Numbered from the stretch's first letter, positions 11,592 through 23,368 are shown. The stretch is 64,000 nt of DNA from Knoxdaviesia capensis (GCA_001510575.1 LNGK01000002.1:856144-920143), one strand, 5' to 3'. Made by a program: numbers and translations. Notes: generated from the sequence alone by a model not told the origin.

Positions 11592-13790
11592 TCATCGTTC
11601 TCGTCGTTATCCTCGTTATCGTCGGAGAAAGAATCGGTCGCATCGGCTTCGGCCAAATGCTCAGGCTTGGAGGTCGAGGCAACCCCCGTCCGCTTCCGCT
11701 CGCGTCTTTGTTGGAAGTACAATCGCGATTCGTCATCCTGTTTGTCGACCATAGAATCCGCGCCGTCTTCATCGTCCGAGAATGCGGGGTCGAGAGCTGT
11801 CAATTTCGGATGGGTCCGTTTCTTTCTCGGAATCGGACCAGATGCCGAAAATGTCTTGTCTCTAGCCGTGAGGTTGAGAGGCTCCGGGCCGCTGAGCAAT
11901 TTCATCATTCGGCGATGGTGCTCACGGTCATCAATGGTCTGTCCGAGACCTGCAACCAATGCCCTGATATCGGCAGCTGTACGGGGCCGCAGATCATCCT
12001 TGTACTGAGCGATGCGATGTGACAAGGCTTTGATCATCTGGCGGCTATGAGCCAGGCGGTCTCGCAAATGTCCAACTCTCCGCGCCTCAGCCCAGATTCC
12101 ATGCTTGCGGGCCTCGAATTTGGGTCCTTTGCGTTTGTGGAAATCGGTGATACAGGCTTGGATCTCGGCTTCAATGAGAGTGTCAATTTGCACCGCCGAC
12201 AATGCGCGTCGCGATGTCTCTGCTTGCTTGATCGTAATTGAGACAGAGTCCGCAGGCACGACCTTGTCATCCTCAAACTGCCCCATGACGGATCCACGAG
12301 GCTTCGGCCGGGCGTCACGTGAGATTCTGGCCTCATTCGTGGCGACCCCCAAGGGATCATCGTCAATGTCCAGGGGATTCAGAAGGACATCGTCCATCTG
12401 AACGTTGACCCGGCTCAAGGCAGCATGGTCGCGCTTCAGCAGTCCGCGAATGCTGCGAGCCACTCGGACCTGGTGGGCGGCAAGAGGGCGGGATCGAGTG
12501 GATGCAACATACTGAAAAGATTCAAGTCCATCATCATCGGCATCCAGGGCTTCATCTCCATGGCTACGGTGCATTCGGCTATACACCGTTAAGCCAGTCT
12601 TTCCGAGGAAAGACCCTGGAGAGTTCTTCACCGGCATGGAGAAGACAAGGACTTCAGCTTCTGGATCTGGTGAGAAGGAAAAAAAGGGCTTGGTCTTTTG
12701 TGGATAAACAAGAGCAGATGAGGATTGTCTTGGTTGATTTTCGATGCTAGGAAAGGGAGCTACATGCAATGAAAGAAGATTGTTAATAAAAGAGCTTTAT
12801 GGGCTTTGATGAATATCGTATCATAATTTGTTAAAGAGTGACTCAAATGGAACTATACTTACAACACTCAGTGGCATCAATTATTGTCTCTGGATTATCA
12901 AAACCAATTGAGTGAATGACCGGCGGTGGTGGTATGGGAGGTGATATCGTTGAGTGGTGTGACTCAGACAACGAAATCAATGGAAGGTTGGTTTGGAGGT
13001 GTGAAGGAGGAAGAAAAGGAACGGAGGAAGAAAGAGAAGAAGAAATAGGGACGGGGGGATAAGGGGAGTCTTTTGGGGCCGGGCTTTTTGATTGTTTACT
13101 ACCCTCCTCCGGAATCCCGTGATCTTGAATATAAATCTGATCGGTAGAACTGAGGCTAATGCCTCTGCTATTAATGTTGTTTTGATATGCTTCCTCATTC
13201 CCTATTACCTGAGGAGCTGGCGTTGTTTGTTGTGGTGGTAAGGGGACTTCAGGCCTGGACACGGACACGGTGTTACTCACGGAGTTGCTCCGGACCACGG
13301 CCTCAGGCATCGGTACAGAAACTGCAGGAACCCCACTAGTCATATCACCATTCTGCAGGTTATCAATAGCAGCATCTGGTGTTTCCACGGACGGCAGGAC
13401 ACTGCTTGTTCTCCCTCCTGCAGATGTTCCCGGTTCATCATCGTTATCAGAAGGGTGGTCGGAAACGCCCTTGTTCGTGTCCTTCCAGATTTTATATGCC
13501 GGACTACAGTTCTTGAGCACCTGGACAGCCTTCAGAATAGAGGCTCGGTGGTGAGGTTTGGTCACGCCCATATCTTTGAGCAGATCCATGTAGTCGCCGT
13601 TATCGAGATCACCGTAGGTGAGCAGCAGTTCACCATCAATGTCCTGGTCAAGGATCTTCTCGGTGAGGGCTTCAACTGGCGGAAATCTAGATGGCTTTGC
13701 TGCCGGAAACCACGGCATAACTGAAGAGCATAGCTGCTTCGCCAGAGTTTCAGCATCCCAGAGAAACGGGTCCCCAGTGATCTTGTCCAT
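6807..13790 (-). CDS. SNF2-family ATP-dependent chromatin remodeler (ATRX/ARIP4-like) with SAM-like domain and repeat tail
   Basis: Four exons: 13790-12863, 12759-8651, 8563-7037 and 6917-6807, with introns of 103, 87 and 119 nt, giving 2224 aa. Residues about 10-93 resemble a SAM domain (helical segment with GDLDNGDYMDLLKDMGV). A Ser/Pro-rich linker and an acidic run of Asp follow. The Snf2 motor has Walker A GLGKS at about 931, DESH box at about 1050, motif III ALSGSPLANN, and motifs V/VI STRAGGVGLNMQSA and QQAMGRAYRIGQT. The C-terminal third is Gln/Pro/Gly-rich with 13 repeats. The spacing of the N- and C-terminal motor halves is that of the ATRX/ARIP4 (Rad54-like) branch. Its role is presumably nuclear nucleosome or DNA translocation; target unknown. 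The acceptor at 12760 was chosen over 12747 because only it keeps the phase. The final exon ends in a basic helix (KELAERRLKRS). Confidence 0.9.
7540..8480 (-). repeat. 57-bp coding tandem repeat in the remodeler tail
   Basis: The remodeler reading frame carries 13 copies of a 19-residue unit of the form GQTGNPQEYRPPMGASQQQ. Units vary at a few positions (T/I/V/M after GQ, P/A/R/L after GN, S/P after GA). Inserted APSGYPQQQ-type spacers and degenerate flanking copies (QMYRP at the N-side, Pro-Gln repeats at the C-side) occur. Copies at the DNA level are nearly identical, so recent expansion and length polymorphism are likely. Confidence 0.93.
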
Positions 13791-14491
13791 GTTTGCAAGT
13801 TCACAGGCTTGTAGCTCCTAAACTAGGCAAACAGCCATCAGTAAGGATTCCAAGTTGGCCAGTAGGGAAAGAAGGTTCATACTAGCCAGAATATGATATT
13901 ATAGAAGATTATCCAGGTAGTTTCAAGGAGGGTATCCTCTTCATCAAACGGGCCATATGGGAGGAGTTTACTTGGTTAGGTGACATGGACAGATGGGAGG
14001 AGGGCCAATAGGTTGCCTGTTCCATCAGGGTATTATTTGAGACATAAGAGATGCTTAGAGAACAGCTCTATATAGGCATAATCAGGAAAATCAAGATAGA
14101 AGAGAAAAGAAAAAAGACAGTTTGCTGGTCTCAAAGTTGCCTATTATCACCAGAGTTATTGAGGCAATCAGGCAGATTCAGCCCAGGATAGATGGATATA
14201 ATGATCTTCAGGATTCGTGTCAGCCATCAAGGAGATATCAAGAAAGAAAGAAGTTGAAGTAGTATCACAAGAAGGAGAAGTGAGGTAGTGATGATAAAGT
14301 GAAGAACCACATGTACGTGAGAATAAGACGTATGGGCAGGAAACAAAAAAGATGGAGGTAGTTAAATAAATATTTAAGTTCCAATTAAGATGTTAATGCA
14401 GTTCGCGTTTGGCTTTGTCCAGTATGACTTTTTTAAAGAGCCAGCTGGCTTCCAGTTGCTGACAGCTGGCGGAAACCCTGACCCAAATATG

Positions 14492-14505
14492 TAGGGTTAG
14501 GGTTA
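14492..14505 (+). promoter_or_regulatory. Telomere-repeat box upstream of GSH2
   Basis: TAGGGTTAGGGTTA, over two telomeric repeat units, 350 nt before the GSH2 start codon and about 700 nt before the remodeler start. Similar boxes lie upstream of RIM1, the DUF924 gene, THYN1 and the acyl-CoA synthetase in this window. Confidence 0.5.
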
Positions 14506-14552
14506 CCATCTCAGAGGATTTTGGCGTGTAATGTTGGATTAATCAGCTCGGA

Positions 14553-14586
14553 TCACGTCAACTACAGCGGACTTCATCTGACGTGA
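14553..14586. promoter_or_regulatory. Inverted pair of CRE-like sites upstream of GSH2
   Basis: TCACGTCA (14553-14560) and its exact reverse complement TGACGTGA (14579-14586) are separated by 18 nt. The core TGACGT is the known binding core of ATF/CREB bZIP factors, including fungal AtfA. The pair lies about 270-300 nt before the GSH2 start, which suggests stress-responsive control; that role is inferred. Confidence 0.5.
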
Positions 14587-14854
14587 AGAGGGGACGAAAG
14601 ATCAGGATCAACTTGTCTACGAGAAGTGAAACCGGAATTTTGCAAGCGAGGCAATTGAAGACAGTCTGATTTAGCTGTGTTTATTAAGGGTAAGTTCATG
14701 ACGCCGCACCTCACGCCTCTTAAAAACAAGAACTACACTGTGTCTTATCACTTGCCCCTCCATCGTCATCCCAATGGTACCACCCAGGCTGACACACTCC
14801 TGCTATCTTCAGTTTTTTTTTTCTTTCTTTTTTGTCGGGGTCTTCTTTCCTGCA

Positions 14855-16525
14855 ATGGCCGAGTCCAAGTACCCCCCGGCGCTGACGGAAGCCGAGCGCG
14901 AAACCGTGGTGGCCCTGATCAAGGACTGGCAGCTGGCCAACGGGCTCTGTGTGCGGCCACCACCGGCCGTTGTGGCCGCGGGGGCCGATCCGCTCGGGAT
15001 CCTGGCGACCGGCGTGCCGGTGACGCTGTTCCCAAGCCGGTTTCCCAAGGAGTGCTTCGAGCAGGCGCGCCGCGTGCAGATTGCGTACAACGAGCTGTAT
15101 GCGAACATCAGCCGTGATGTGCCGTTTTTGGAGAGCGTGGTGAAGGAGTAAGTCGCATTTTCCATGTCTTTTTCTGTTTGTTTACTACAAAACTATGTAC
15201 TAACGGTCCTTCTAGAGTCGCTGGCGGAGACGACTTTGTGGCTAAGTTGTGGGAAGTCCACCAGAAGGTGCTTGCGGAGGGCTACGTCCAGGTAAGTCGG
15301 CCGAACCCCACCAACTCTCGCACCGTCTCTCACACACTCCCCGCCGCACCAGCCCCTATCTCTCGGCCTCTTCCGCTCCGACTACATGGTGCACGCCGAC
15401 TCGTCGTCCGCCACGCCGTCGCTGCAGGTCAAGCAAGTCGAGTTCAACACGATCGCAGCGTCGTTCGGCGGCCTCTCCACCCAAACCTCGCGCCTGCACC
15501 GCCACCTCGCAGCAAACGTGTACCCGTACCTCGAGCACGCCGTCACGGACCTGAATGTGCCGCAGAGCGCTAGTGCGAGTCCGAGCGGGCTCGCCGCCGG
15601 TCTGCGCACCGCGTACAAGGCCTACATGGCCGCCGAATCTGCATCTGCCGCGCCGGGGACGCGCTACTGCGTGCTGTTCATCGTGCAGGACGGCGAGCGC
15701 AACGTGTTCGACCAGCGCCACCTCGAGTACGCGCTGTCGCCGGTGCCGGTGTTCCGCCTGCCGTTCTCGCAGCTGCTGGCCCACACCGCGCTGGACGGCT
15801 CGGCCGCCCGCAAGCTCCTGTACCGGCCGCCCAGCAACCCCGGCGCCCCGTTTGAGGTCGCCGTGGCGTACCTGCGGTGCGCGTACGACCCCAGCGACTA
15901 CCCGACCTCCGAGGCTTGGGACGCGCGCCTGCACCTGGAGCGGTCCAATGCCATCAAGTGCCCGACCGTGCTGACGCAGCTGGCCGGCACCAAGAAGGTG
16001 CAGCAGGTGCTGGCGACGCCGGCAGCGGACGGAGCGTCGGTGCTGGGGAAGTACGTGGCCGGGGGCGCGGAGACGACGCAGGCGCTGCGGAACACGTTCA
16101 CGAACATCTACCCGATGGACACGTCGCCGGCCGGCTTGGAGGCCCGACGTCTGGCGCAGGACCCGCAGCTCTGCATGGCGTTTGTGCTGAAGCCGCAGCG
16201 CGAGGGTGGCGGTAACAACATCTACCGCGGGGCGATCCCAGGGTTCCTGAAGTCGGTGCCGGAGGCGCATTGGGGGTCGTACATCCTGATGGAGCTGATC
16301 ACCCCTCCGGCGGTGAATAATGTGATTCTGCGCAACGGCCATCTGGAAGAGGGCGGGGTGATCTGCGAGTTGGGCATCTACGGAACATGTTTGTGGGACC
16401 AGACCACGGGTAATATCTTGCACAATGATCAGGCCGGGTACTTGCTGCGCACCAAGGGGGATCAGAGCGAGGAGGGCGGTGTTGCGGCCGGATATGGATG
16501 CATGGACAGCTGTGCGCTGGAGTAG
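14855..16525 (+). CDS. GSH2: Glutathione synthetase (eukaryotic type)
   Basis: ATP-dependent ligation of gamma-glutamylcysteine with glycine, the second step of glutathione synthesis in the cytosol. Three exons: 14855-15147, 15216-15291 and 15353-16525, with 68- and 61-nt introns (donors GTAAGT; CTAAC branch in the first), giving 513 aa, normal for the family. Recognisable features are FRSDYM after the second intron, VKQVEFNTIAASFGG (substrate and ATP site of eukaryotic GSHS), and the ATP-grasp glycine loop KPQREGGGNN near the C-terminus. The protein ends GGVAAGYGCMDSCALE, close to the family's usual C-terminal glycine-rich end. The gene converges on RIM1, 411 bp away. CRE-like and telomere-like sites lie upstream. 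Confidence 0.97.
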
Positions 16526-16936
16526 AAAGCGGGCCCCTGCTCATTAGTATAGACAGCGAGCATCTTCGACAAGCAACAGAAAGCATATGTTTTGCATGCA
16601 CACGACAGGAGGTGGCGGAATTATCCGATTCAGAAAGTAGAGGGGGGTCTCATCTAAGGCATATCGTAACAAGCAGAAAACGGATGGTGTAGTGATACAT
16701 TCCCGATCGATATATAAACCCATCCATCCCTTTGGTAAGTAAGAGCAGGCAAAACAGAACACAGAACCTACAACATTACACACAAAAATTAGAGTTGACA
16801 TAGGAAAATAAAGAGAAGGGAGAGGTTGAATAGAACAGATTGTGGCTTCGGGCGGAATCCGGGTGCACCAGACGGGTTATGGAGATGGGGGGGAAGAGGA
16901 GGGGAGACATCGAGACGGCGGCGTTGGATGATGCGT
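16526..16936. other. Intergenic region between convergent GSH2 and RIM1
   Basis: Holds the two 3' UTRs. No coding potential or other structure was recognised. Confidence 0.6.
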
Positions 16937-17496
16937 TTAAACGTCACCGGCCATGGCGGGGCGCTTGATAACCTCGATCGAGCCTAGGACGCGAAAAAAA
17001 CACAGAGTCAGAACAGAGGAAGAGAAGGAGAGCGATAAGGGAGATGACGTACGCTGGACGATGTTCAGGGCGGACCGGTTCTTGCCCTCGGCGTCCTGGT
17101 ACTGGTTCATGGAGGCATCGCCCTCGATGAAGACAGTGGAACTGCAAGAAAGCAGGGTCAGCATACAATTCAACACAAGGCAAAAAGAAGCAGAGACAGC
17201 CGGCAAGAAACTCACCCCTTGGGGATGCTCATCATGAAGTCCTTGCGCTTCTCGTCGTTCTGGGCAAGGAACGACGTGACGCGGAACCAGCTGGTCTGGC
17301 GGTTATCCTTGGGGCCGGAGTTGGAGGCGACCGAGTAGCGCAGGACCTCGCGGCCGGTCGACGTGGACTGCAGCTCGGGCGAATCGGCGAGGTTTCCGAC
17401 GATGGTGATGCGGGCCACCGGGCGCGGCGCCGACGTGGAGAAGGCGCGGGCCGAGGCGGCGGCGAGCGAGCGGCGGGCGAACAGCGAGGTCGGCAT
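16937..17496 (-). CDS. RIM1: Mitochondrial single-stranded DNA-binding protein (SSB, OB fold)
   Basis: Binds single-stranded mitochondrial DNA during replication. Three exons: 17496-17216, 17141-17053 and 16983-16937, with 74- and 69-nt introns, giving 138 aa, the size of yeast Rim1 relatives. The first about 27 residues form an Arg/Ser/Ala-rich mitochondrial presequence (MPTSLFARRSLAAASARAF). The SSB/OB-fold core follows: ARITIVGNLADSPEL, then TSWFRVTSF, FIEGDASMNQYQDAEGKNRS and a final IEVIKR strand. It is convergent with GSH2. A long (CA)n run lies almost directly before the start codon in the mRNA, and a TTAGGGTTAGGG box lies about 330 nt upstream. Confidence 0.92.
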
Positions 17497-17501
17497 TTTG
17501 G

Positions 17502-17502
<1 letters not shown>

Positions 17503-17540
<38 letters not shown>
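17503..17540. repeat. (GT)n microsatellite, the RIM1 5' leader
   Basis: About 19 dinucleotide units, read as (CA)n in the RIM1 mRNA and ending only about 6 nt from the start codon. A short TA run follows. Confidence 0.9.
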
Positions 17541-17549
<9 letters not shown>

Positions 17550-17826
17550 GGTGAGTGGCTGGGAGTGTGTGTTTTGTGTATGAGGAAATCTGGAGAGACG
17601 ACGATGAAAATTTGACGATGGCGATGATGATAATTTCGATCAAGGGAAAATCGTTATGCGCGTGGAGTCGAAATGTATCTGTACAACGAAATGGAACAAA
17701 CGCGCGTGTCTGCCACCTGCCGCGCCTTTTCCCCCCAAAATGCTGCGAAAACGGGGTCAGGGGTCGGCCCAAAATGGTCTAGTGCGTTCAAAGCACGGTT
17801 AATTGACTATACCGGATAATGCGATA

Positions 17827-17842
17827 TTAGGGTTAGGGTGTA
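17827..17842 (+). promoter_or_regulatory. Telomere-repeat box upstream of RIM1
   Basis: TTAGGGTTAGGGTGTA, about 330 nt upstream of the RIM1 start on the opposite strand. The same 16 bases occur at 28867-28882. Confidence 0.5.
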
Positions 17843-20047
17843 CTTAGTGAGCTGTGACGACGAGGACGACGACAAAGAGGAGAATGTCATAAAAGTTCTT
17901 TTTCAGCCGTTTGTCGTCATTGTGTCAATTGAAAATGTCAAAGCTGATGGTCGTCATGCAACCGTTACGGGGGCTCTGTGATAACCAGAAGTGTTGTTCG
18001 GTATCAATTCATCGGGACAGTTTGGGGGGATAATACGCCCACAGTCGATTGTTCGTCATCTGTGTATCTTACGGTTAGCCTTCTCAAGCTGACTAGACTT
18101 CATTTGCGAAATATCGGTGCTTCTCTGTGATATTTCCTCTTTTCTACAATCATGCTCGTTGTGCCTTAACGGTCGAAGATGGGAGAGCTGGAGGATTGAG
18201 AGAAACACTCCTTAAAGTCTGGACTACCTTCAAGTGTTACCACACAGTACACTTGGGCCAGTTGAGCTGACGTGATTTATTAATACATCAAGCCAGACAG
18301 ATCCGGCCATGTGGAAGCGATCCTCTTCTACACCATCCTTCGCGGTGTGTTCCCCCGAAGCAAACACGCCGAGGCCGCAGGTGCAAGGAAAAACGGCCTC
18401 GGAGAAATGAAAACCTCCGGCGCCCAGAGCCATACTCCAAACAGTACAAACAAGTCGTTCTTCTCGGAAAGGCACTCATCAGGCAATAGAATGTGCCAAC
18501 ACGTGGGGAAAGAGTGTCTATTAGACTGGCACATGGCCTGGAGTCGAAGCTACAGACGGAGGGGGGCTGGTGCAGAAGACGCAAAGATAGCGCCGAGGAG
18601 ACACCAAGAAAGATCCAGAAAGCCGGTCACCAATGATCACGCCTGTTTTGCCCGTCCGGTCTGCTTGTGTGTTTGCTTTTTTGCCAAAGATTCCACAGAG
18701 CGGCGGCAAGGAGGGACATGCAGCCAACGTGCAGGAATGGCTGAAGAGCCAGGCCGGATTCAGACTGGACTGGCTGAGAGAGTGTAAGGAAAGGTGGAAT
18801 TACACCGACGGCGATGAAACGCAAAAAAAAGCGAGAAGGGAATTCAAGTGGGAAAGTAAATGCTATGCAGTCACCATAAACGACGAGTGGGCTCTCGGAG
18901 CTTGATGGTGGAGCTTGGACTTTCTGCCACGCGGTGAAGGGATGGAGCTGTGAAGCTTATTGAGCTATTGAGGGTCGCACAACTGGCTCAATTGACCATT
19001 AGCACGGCTTGACATCTTGAGTCTCGTCTCCCCCAAGCCTTCACTCACTGACCTCTCTCATCCTGTTGACCACCGCAGACTGAGAGACGAGTGAATCAAC
19101 CACACAACCCGCGAGATGAGAGTAAACCCCAGAAAACCGCCCTCTCTCTTTCCTCAATTTCACAGACCGACATGTGCCATGGACGGAGCACTGGCTAGAA
19201 GCAGACACCCACACAGAAAAGAAATACGAGCAAAAATCCCCCGACCGGGGGTCATATCCCGCCAGTGGGGCCGAAAAAGGTGGGGCCCGGGGCTAGATTC
19301 GGAAAGGCAAGGTTTGGAAAAAAAACGTCGGACGCTAAGCCCGATTCTGGGATCAATAAGAACGCCATCTTCTTGTCTCACCCACTTACAAAACCCACGA
19401 CGGAGAGACATACATGCCGCCCGCACGCATCCTGTCAATAAGAAAAGAAACCTGGCCAGGCCAAACAGGCATAATAAGCCCCGAGTCGGTGTGCTCTATT
19501 TACAGCCCGCGCAGCGCGCGGTTCTGCACGCTTGGGTGGGCTAGCAGAGAGAAATGCAAACTTGACAGGTCGTCCGCGGAGGGTGAGGGAGGGAGGGGTG
19601 GGACCAGAGCAGAAGAGAGAAGACGAAGAAGACTGGGGGGGGCGTGTACTGTGGTTGAAGAGAGGGTTGGTTGAAGAAGTCGGTGAATTGGTGATACTGT
19701 TCACGCCCTCCTCTCCCCCACACACCCCGTTACTCCATCGTCTGCTATATCTCTAGCCGGGCAAGGGAGTCCCGTTGGTCTGATTGCTTTGTGGAGATGG
19801 GCGAGAGACCACTTGTCACATAACATCATGGCTGGCTGTTGGTTTGAAGTGTTTCTCTCATGCTCAGGTCCCACTTCACATATGTCTAATGATCCCCTCC
19901 CCTCCTCCTGCTCCCGTTCGATGTTTCTCTCTCTCGCCCGTCCGGAGGCAATCCGCTCTTTCATATAAGTCCCTAGGTCTCACTCACTCACTCACTCTTC
20001 ACTCCTTCATCTGCCGTGAAGAAACCCGGCGGATATTTGTGGGCTTG

Positions 20048-20050
<3 letters not shown>

Positions 20051-20086
<36 letters not shown>
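20051..20086. repeat. (AC)18 microsatellite
   Basis: An uninterrupted AC dinucleotide run in intergenic sequence about 0.9 kb before STE3. Confidence 0.95.
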
Positions 20087-20088
<2 letters not shown>

Positions 20089-20948
20089 AGGTACCTTGTG
20101 TATGTTATGTTATATGTATCAGGCCTGTGTTTACTTCTCTCTGCCTCGCATGCTTTTGACCCGCGTTGTCAATAAGCTCAATCGGGATATCAATAGACGC
20201 CCCTTCCCTTCAGCATGGTGTTGATGTTTCGTGATGAGATTGCCGATATGGTCGCCCAAGAACATCACCCACAGTACACCCGGCAGACTGCTGTTTAACT
20301 CCGGCTCGTTCCATCTCTGCCATTCGTCTCTTCGTGCGCGTCTTTGTCCCACTCACTCTTCAGCTTCTCCGTCCCCACCAGTGTTGTGTCTCTCCCTTAA
20401 TCTCCGCTCGCCAACGTCCAGACTCTAACCCTCTCTCCCCACGCCTGCATATCGCCGCTCCTTACTCTCGCCGTTCTCGGCCATCACGCAACAAATTCGT
20501 CCTGCACCACATCGCATTCCACAATTCCCTGTCATCAATTGACTCTCCTCCCTCTCCTCTCCACCGGCCATCCCTGATTCTCCTTCGTCATCCCCCTCCT
20601 CCTCCTCGTCGTCGTCCGATACATACACGCTCTCACACACCCTCCGACACGCCCTCTCCAGGAGACCACCAGAACGAGAACCGAGAGAAAGAATACACCC
20701 CGAGAGGACCTCAAGATAAAGAATAAAGCTCTCGCCCCTTCCCCCCTCATGCTCGTGGTCACAGCTCCTTTCTCTTCAACCCCTTTCCTTTCGCTAGTCT
20801 CTGCCCAGCAGCGGCCTTGATACAAAGGAAAAGCCAGCGCAGTGACCGCGAGGTTATCGCCAGCAGTGATCGGGCAAAGTCCAACAAGAAGCAAAAGGGA
20901 AAAGAGAGCAAGGCCATCCTTCATTCACCAATTGAATCCTTTCACTCA

Positions 20949-20979
<31 letters not shown>

Positions 20980-21001
20980 CCCTCCATCCCTCACCGCCAT
21001 C

Positions 21002-22641
21002 ATGTCGTCTCCGCTGATCATCGACCTCTCCCGCATTAAATTCACCCCGACCGGCCCCGTGCCCGTCCCACCCCCCACCACCTTCACCTCCACCTCGCTG
21101 CAAGTCAACCTGGCCTTCCGGATAACGCTGGCCCTGCTCGCCGCCCTGGCCTGCGTCGTGCCGCTGCGGCTCCTGCACCGCAACGGCGAGTTCGCCGGCG
21201 TGGTGCTGGTGGCCAGCACCATCACCCTCAACCTCAGCATCGTGGTGAACGCGCTGATCTGGCGCGACAACGACACCGCAGCCTGGTTCACCGGCGTCGG
21301 CTTCTGCGACGCGGTGGCCCACCTGTCGGTGCCGGTGTACATGTGCTTCTACGCCGCGTGCCTCGCCATCATGAAGAACCTCGCCGACCAGGTGTCGCTG
21401 CTGCGCGCCAACCCGCTGACCGGCGAGGAGCGCCGCCGCCGCGTGTGGGTGCAGGCGCTGATCATCTTCCCCATGCCGCTCGTGCAGCTGGCCTGGTCGT
21501 TCCCGCTGTCGTACTTCCGCTTCGAGGTGCGCCCGGTCATGGGCTGCGTGCCGGTGTTCGCGCGCGCCTGGCCCATCGTCTTCTTCATCGTGCCGTCGAT
21601 GGCCTTCTCGCTCGGCGCCGCCGTGTACGCCGCCATCACCTTCAAGCGCTACCGCGACCTCAGCATCTCGACCCGCGAGGCGCTGCTGTCCAACGGCACC
21701 ACCATGAACCGCGCGAACCGCGCCCGCCGCCGCCTGTACATGATGTGTCTGAGCATCCTCGTCGTGTACGTGCCGATGCTGTGGCTGCTCGGCGTGCGCA
21801 AGCTGATCGACGCCATGCCGCTGACCTCGTTCGACTACCACGCCCTGCACCACACCCCGCACCCGCTGCCGTGGAACACCGTGGTGTTCCGCCCGTCAAC
21901 CGACATCGACTCCGTCACCTTCAACATCCCGTATTCCATCATCCTGGCTGCGCTGCCGATCTTCCTGTATTTCGGGATCACGACTGATGCCGTCAACTGC
22001 TACCGCCGCATGCTGCTGGCCGTTGGCTGCGCCCGCCTGTTCCCGTCGTTGGAAGAGGAGTATGACCCCGATCGCACCCGCGCGTCAACCACCAGCCGCA
22101 GCCGCAGCTTGGTCGCCTCGATATCGTCCACTCTGTATGGTGTCCCTATCTCTCGCTCTGCGCTTGTTTGTGCATCTTCAACTGACCTGTTCTGCTCCTT
22201 AGTCGTCGTGCCCCGCCACCGCGCACCGCAACCTCCGAAAGCCACACCAGCATGCTGACGGCACAGACATCCGCCACCACCACCACCCTGCCGAAGAAGC
22301 CCGGCTCCGTGCTGATCCGCACCGTCTCGGCCCCGCTGTCCACCCACTGGGTATCCACAACTTCCCGGATGCGTGGCATCTGGTCCGCCGGCTACGCCCG
22401 GCTCTCCCGCTCGCGCCGCGGCAGTCGCCCCGATATTGAGGCGCCGTCCCCAGAGACTCCCGCCGAGTGCACCGAGATGCCGCTGGCTGGCCTGACACCT
22501 GTGCCTCATACCGGCGCCGGTGTGCAGACTACTGTGTGGTCCTCGGATGCCCACTCGGCCTCGGTCGGTGACGTGGTCGGCGAGGCAGTCGTCGTGCAGA
22601 CACGTATTGCGCAGACGGACGCGCGGAAGGAGAGTCAATAA
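21002..22641 (+). CDS. STE3: Ste3-type pheromone (a-factor) G-protein-coupled receptor
   Basis: Seven-transmembrane class D receptor at the plasma membrane that senses the lipid-modified mating peptide and signals through a heterotrimeric G protein (PreA/pre-1 in filamentous fungi). Two exons, 21002-22134 and 22203-22641, with a 68-nt intron (donor GTATGG, acceptor TTAG), giving 523 aa. A short N-terminus of about 30 residues precedes hydrophobic helices: one near residues 36-55, then VVLVASTITLNLSIVVNALI, VAHLSVPVYMCFYAACLAIM, WVQALIIFPMPLVQLAWSF, IVFFIVPSMAFSLGAAVYAA, YMMCLSILVVYVPMLWLLGV, and the seventh near YSIILAALPIFLYFG. Order and loop layout match Ste3 (IWRDND after helix 2; Cys-containing loop before helix 5). 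The tail after the helices is about 180 residues, Ser/Thr-rich and basic, as expected for a regulated GPCR tail. It converges on ERF4. Confidence 0.9.
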
Positions 22642-23368
22642 ACGGGTGGAAGAAACGATGAAGTACGGGCACCTCACTCACAATTAGTCTTGTTTGCTTC
22701 TCTTTCCTTTGCTTGCTTGTACCTCTCCATGTATCATCTGGTTCCCTTACTCAGGGGCCTCCTGTCCTTCTGGAACCCTTTTTCTTTTGTTCAAGCTTCG
22801 CTGGGTCATTGGCGTCAAGGAGTTATCATAAAGATGCAGTTCTGTCTCTGCTTTCTCTTCCAAAAACAGGGGCTTCACATGTCCATCCGTCAGTTGATGT
22901 TTCTCGCGCCTCGTCACCGCTCCGTTGTTTTCTTTGTAAAAGAATGTTAATAATTGAAATCCGTATCACCGCGTATGAATCCACGCTTCCTTATACATGT
23001 GAGATGCTGGTCTTATCTGAAAAACGCATGTGCCCCGTACAGAGTAGATAATTGAAAGAATATATTTCCATCTTCCCACAGGGACGAAGAGAAAGATAAC
23101 AAGCAGGATAAGAACTGAACAGTAAATTTGAAAAAGGGGCAACAGTACAAAAACGACGAGTATATAAGATCCAGAAACGCCATGCCATGCCCGCCGCCAA
23201 CAACCAAGTGCACGTAGTATCAAGCGAAGAGCAAGTTCGAGATCGAGCCAGAAGAAATCAAGAAAAAGGGGGGTTGTCATAAAACAAAAGGGGGGGATCA
23301 AGTGAAGGAACGAAGAAGGATATTATATAAAAGCAACACAAAAAGCAATCAAAAAGGTCTGGGCTCGC
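22642..23368. other. Intergenic region between convergent STE3 and ERF4
   Basis: Holds both 3' UTRs. No gene or clear repeat was recognised. Confidence 0.6.

Larger units (their letters stand above)
13791..14854. promoter_or_regulatory. Divergent promoter region between the remodeler and GSH2
   Basis: About 1.06 kb between two start codons on opposite strands. It holds a telomere-like box TAGGGTTAGGGTTA at 14492-14505 and an inverted pair of CRE-like octamers, TCACGTCA at 14553-14560 and TGACGTGA at 14579-14586. A poly-T run lies just before the GSH2 start (about 14810-14840). No gene was seen. Confidence 0.6.
17497..21001. other. Gene-free region between RIM1 and STE3
   Basis: About 3.5 kb with no supportable gene. 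It holds the RIM1 promoter side (telomere-like box at 17827-17842), an (AC)n microsatellite at 20051-20086 and a pyrimidine-rich tract from about 20300, ending in a (CT)n run at 20954-20979 just before the STE3 start. Open frames here are short and low in complexity. The last ATG upstream of the STE3 start is near 20747. Confidence 0.55.

Noticed and set aside
20942..21862. 306-codon minus-strand frame over STE3
   Set aside because: His/Gln/Val/Glu-rich antisense shadow of the GC-rich receptor exon.
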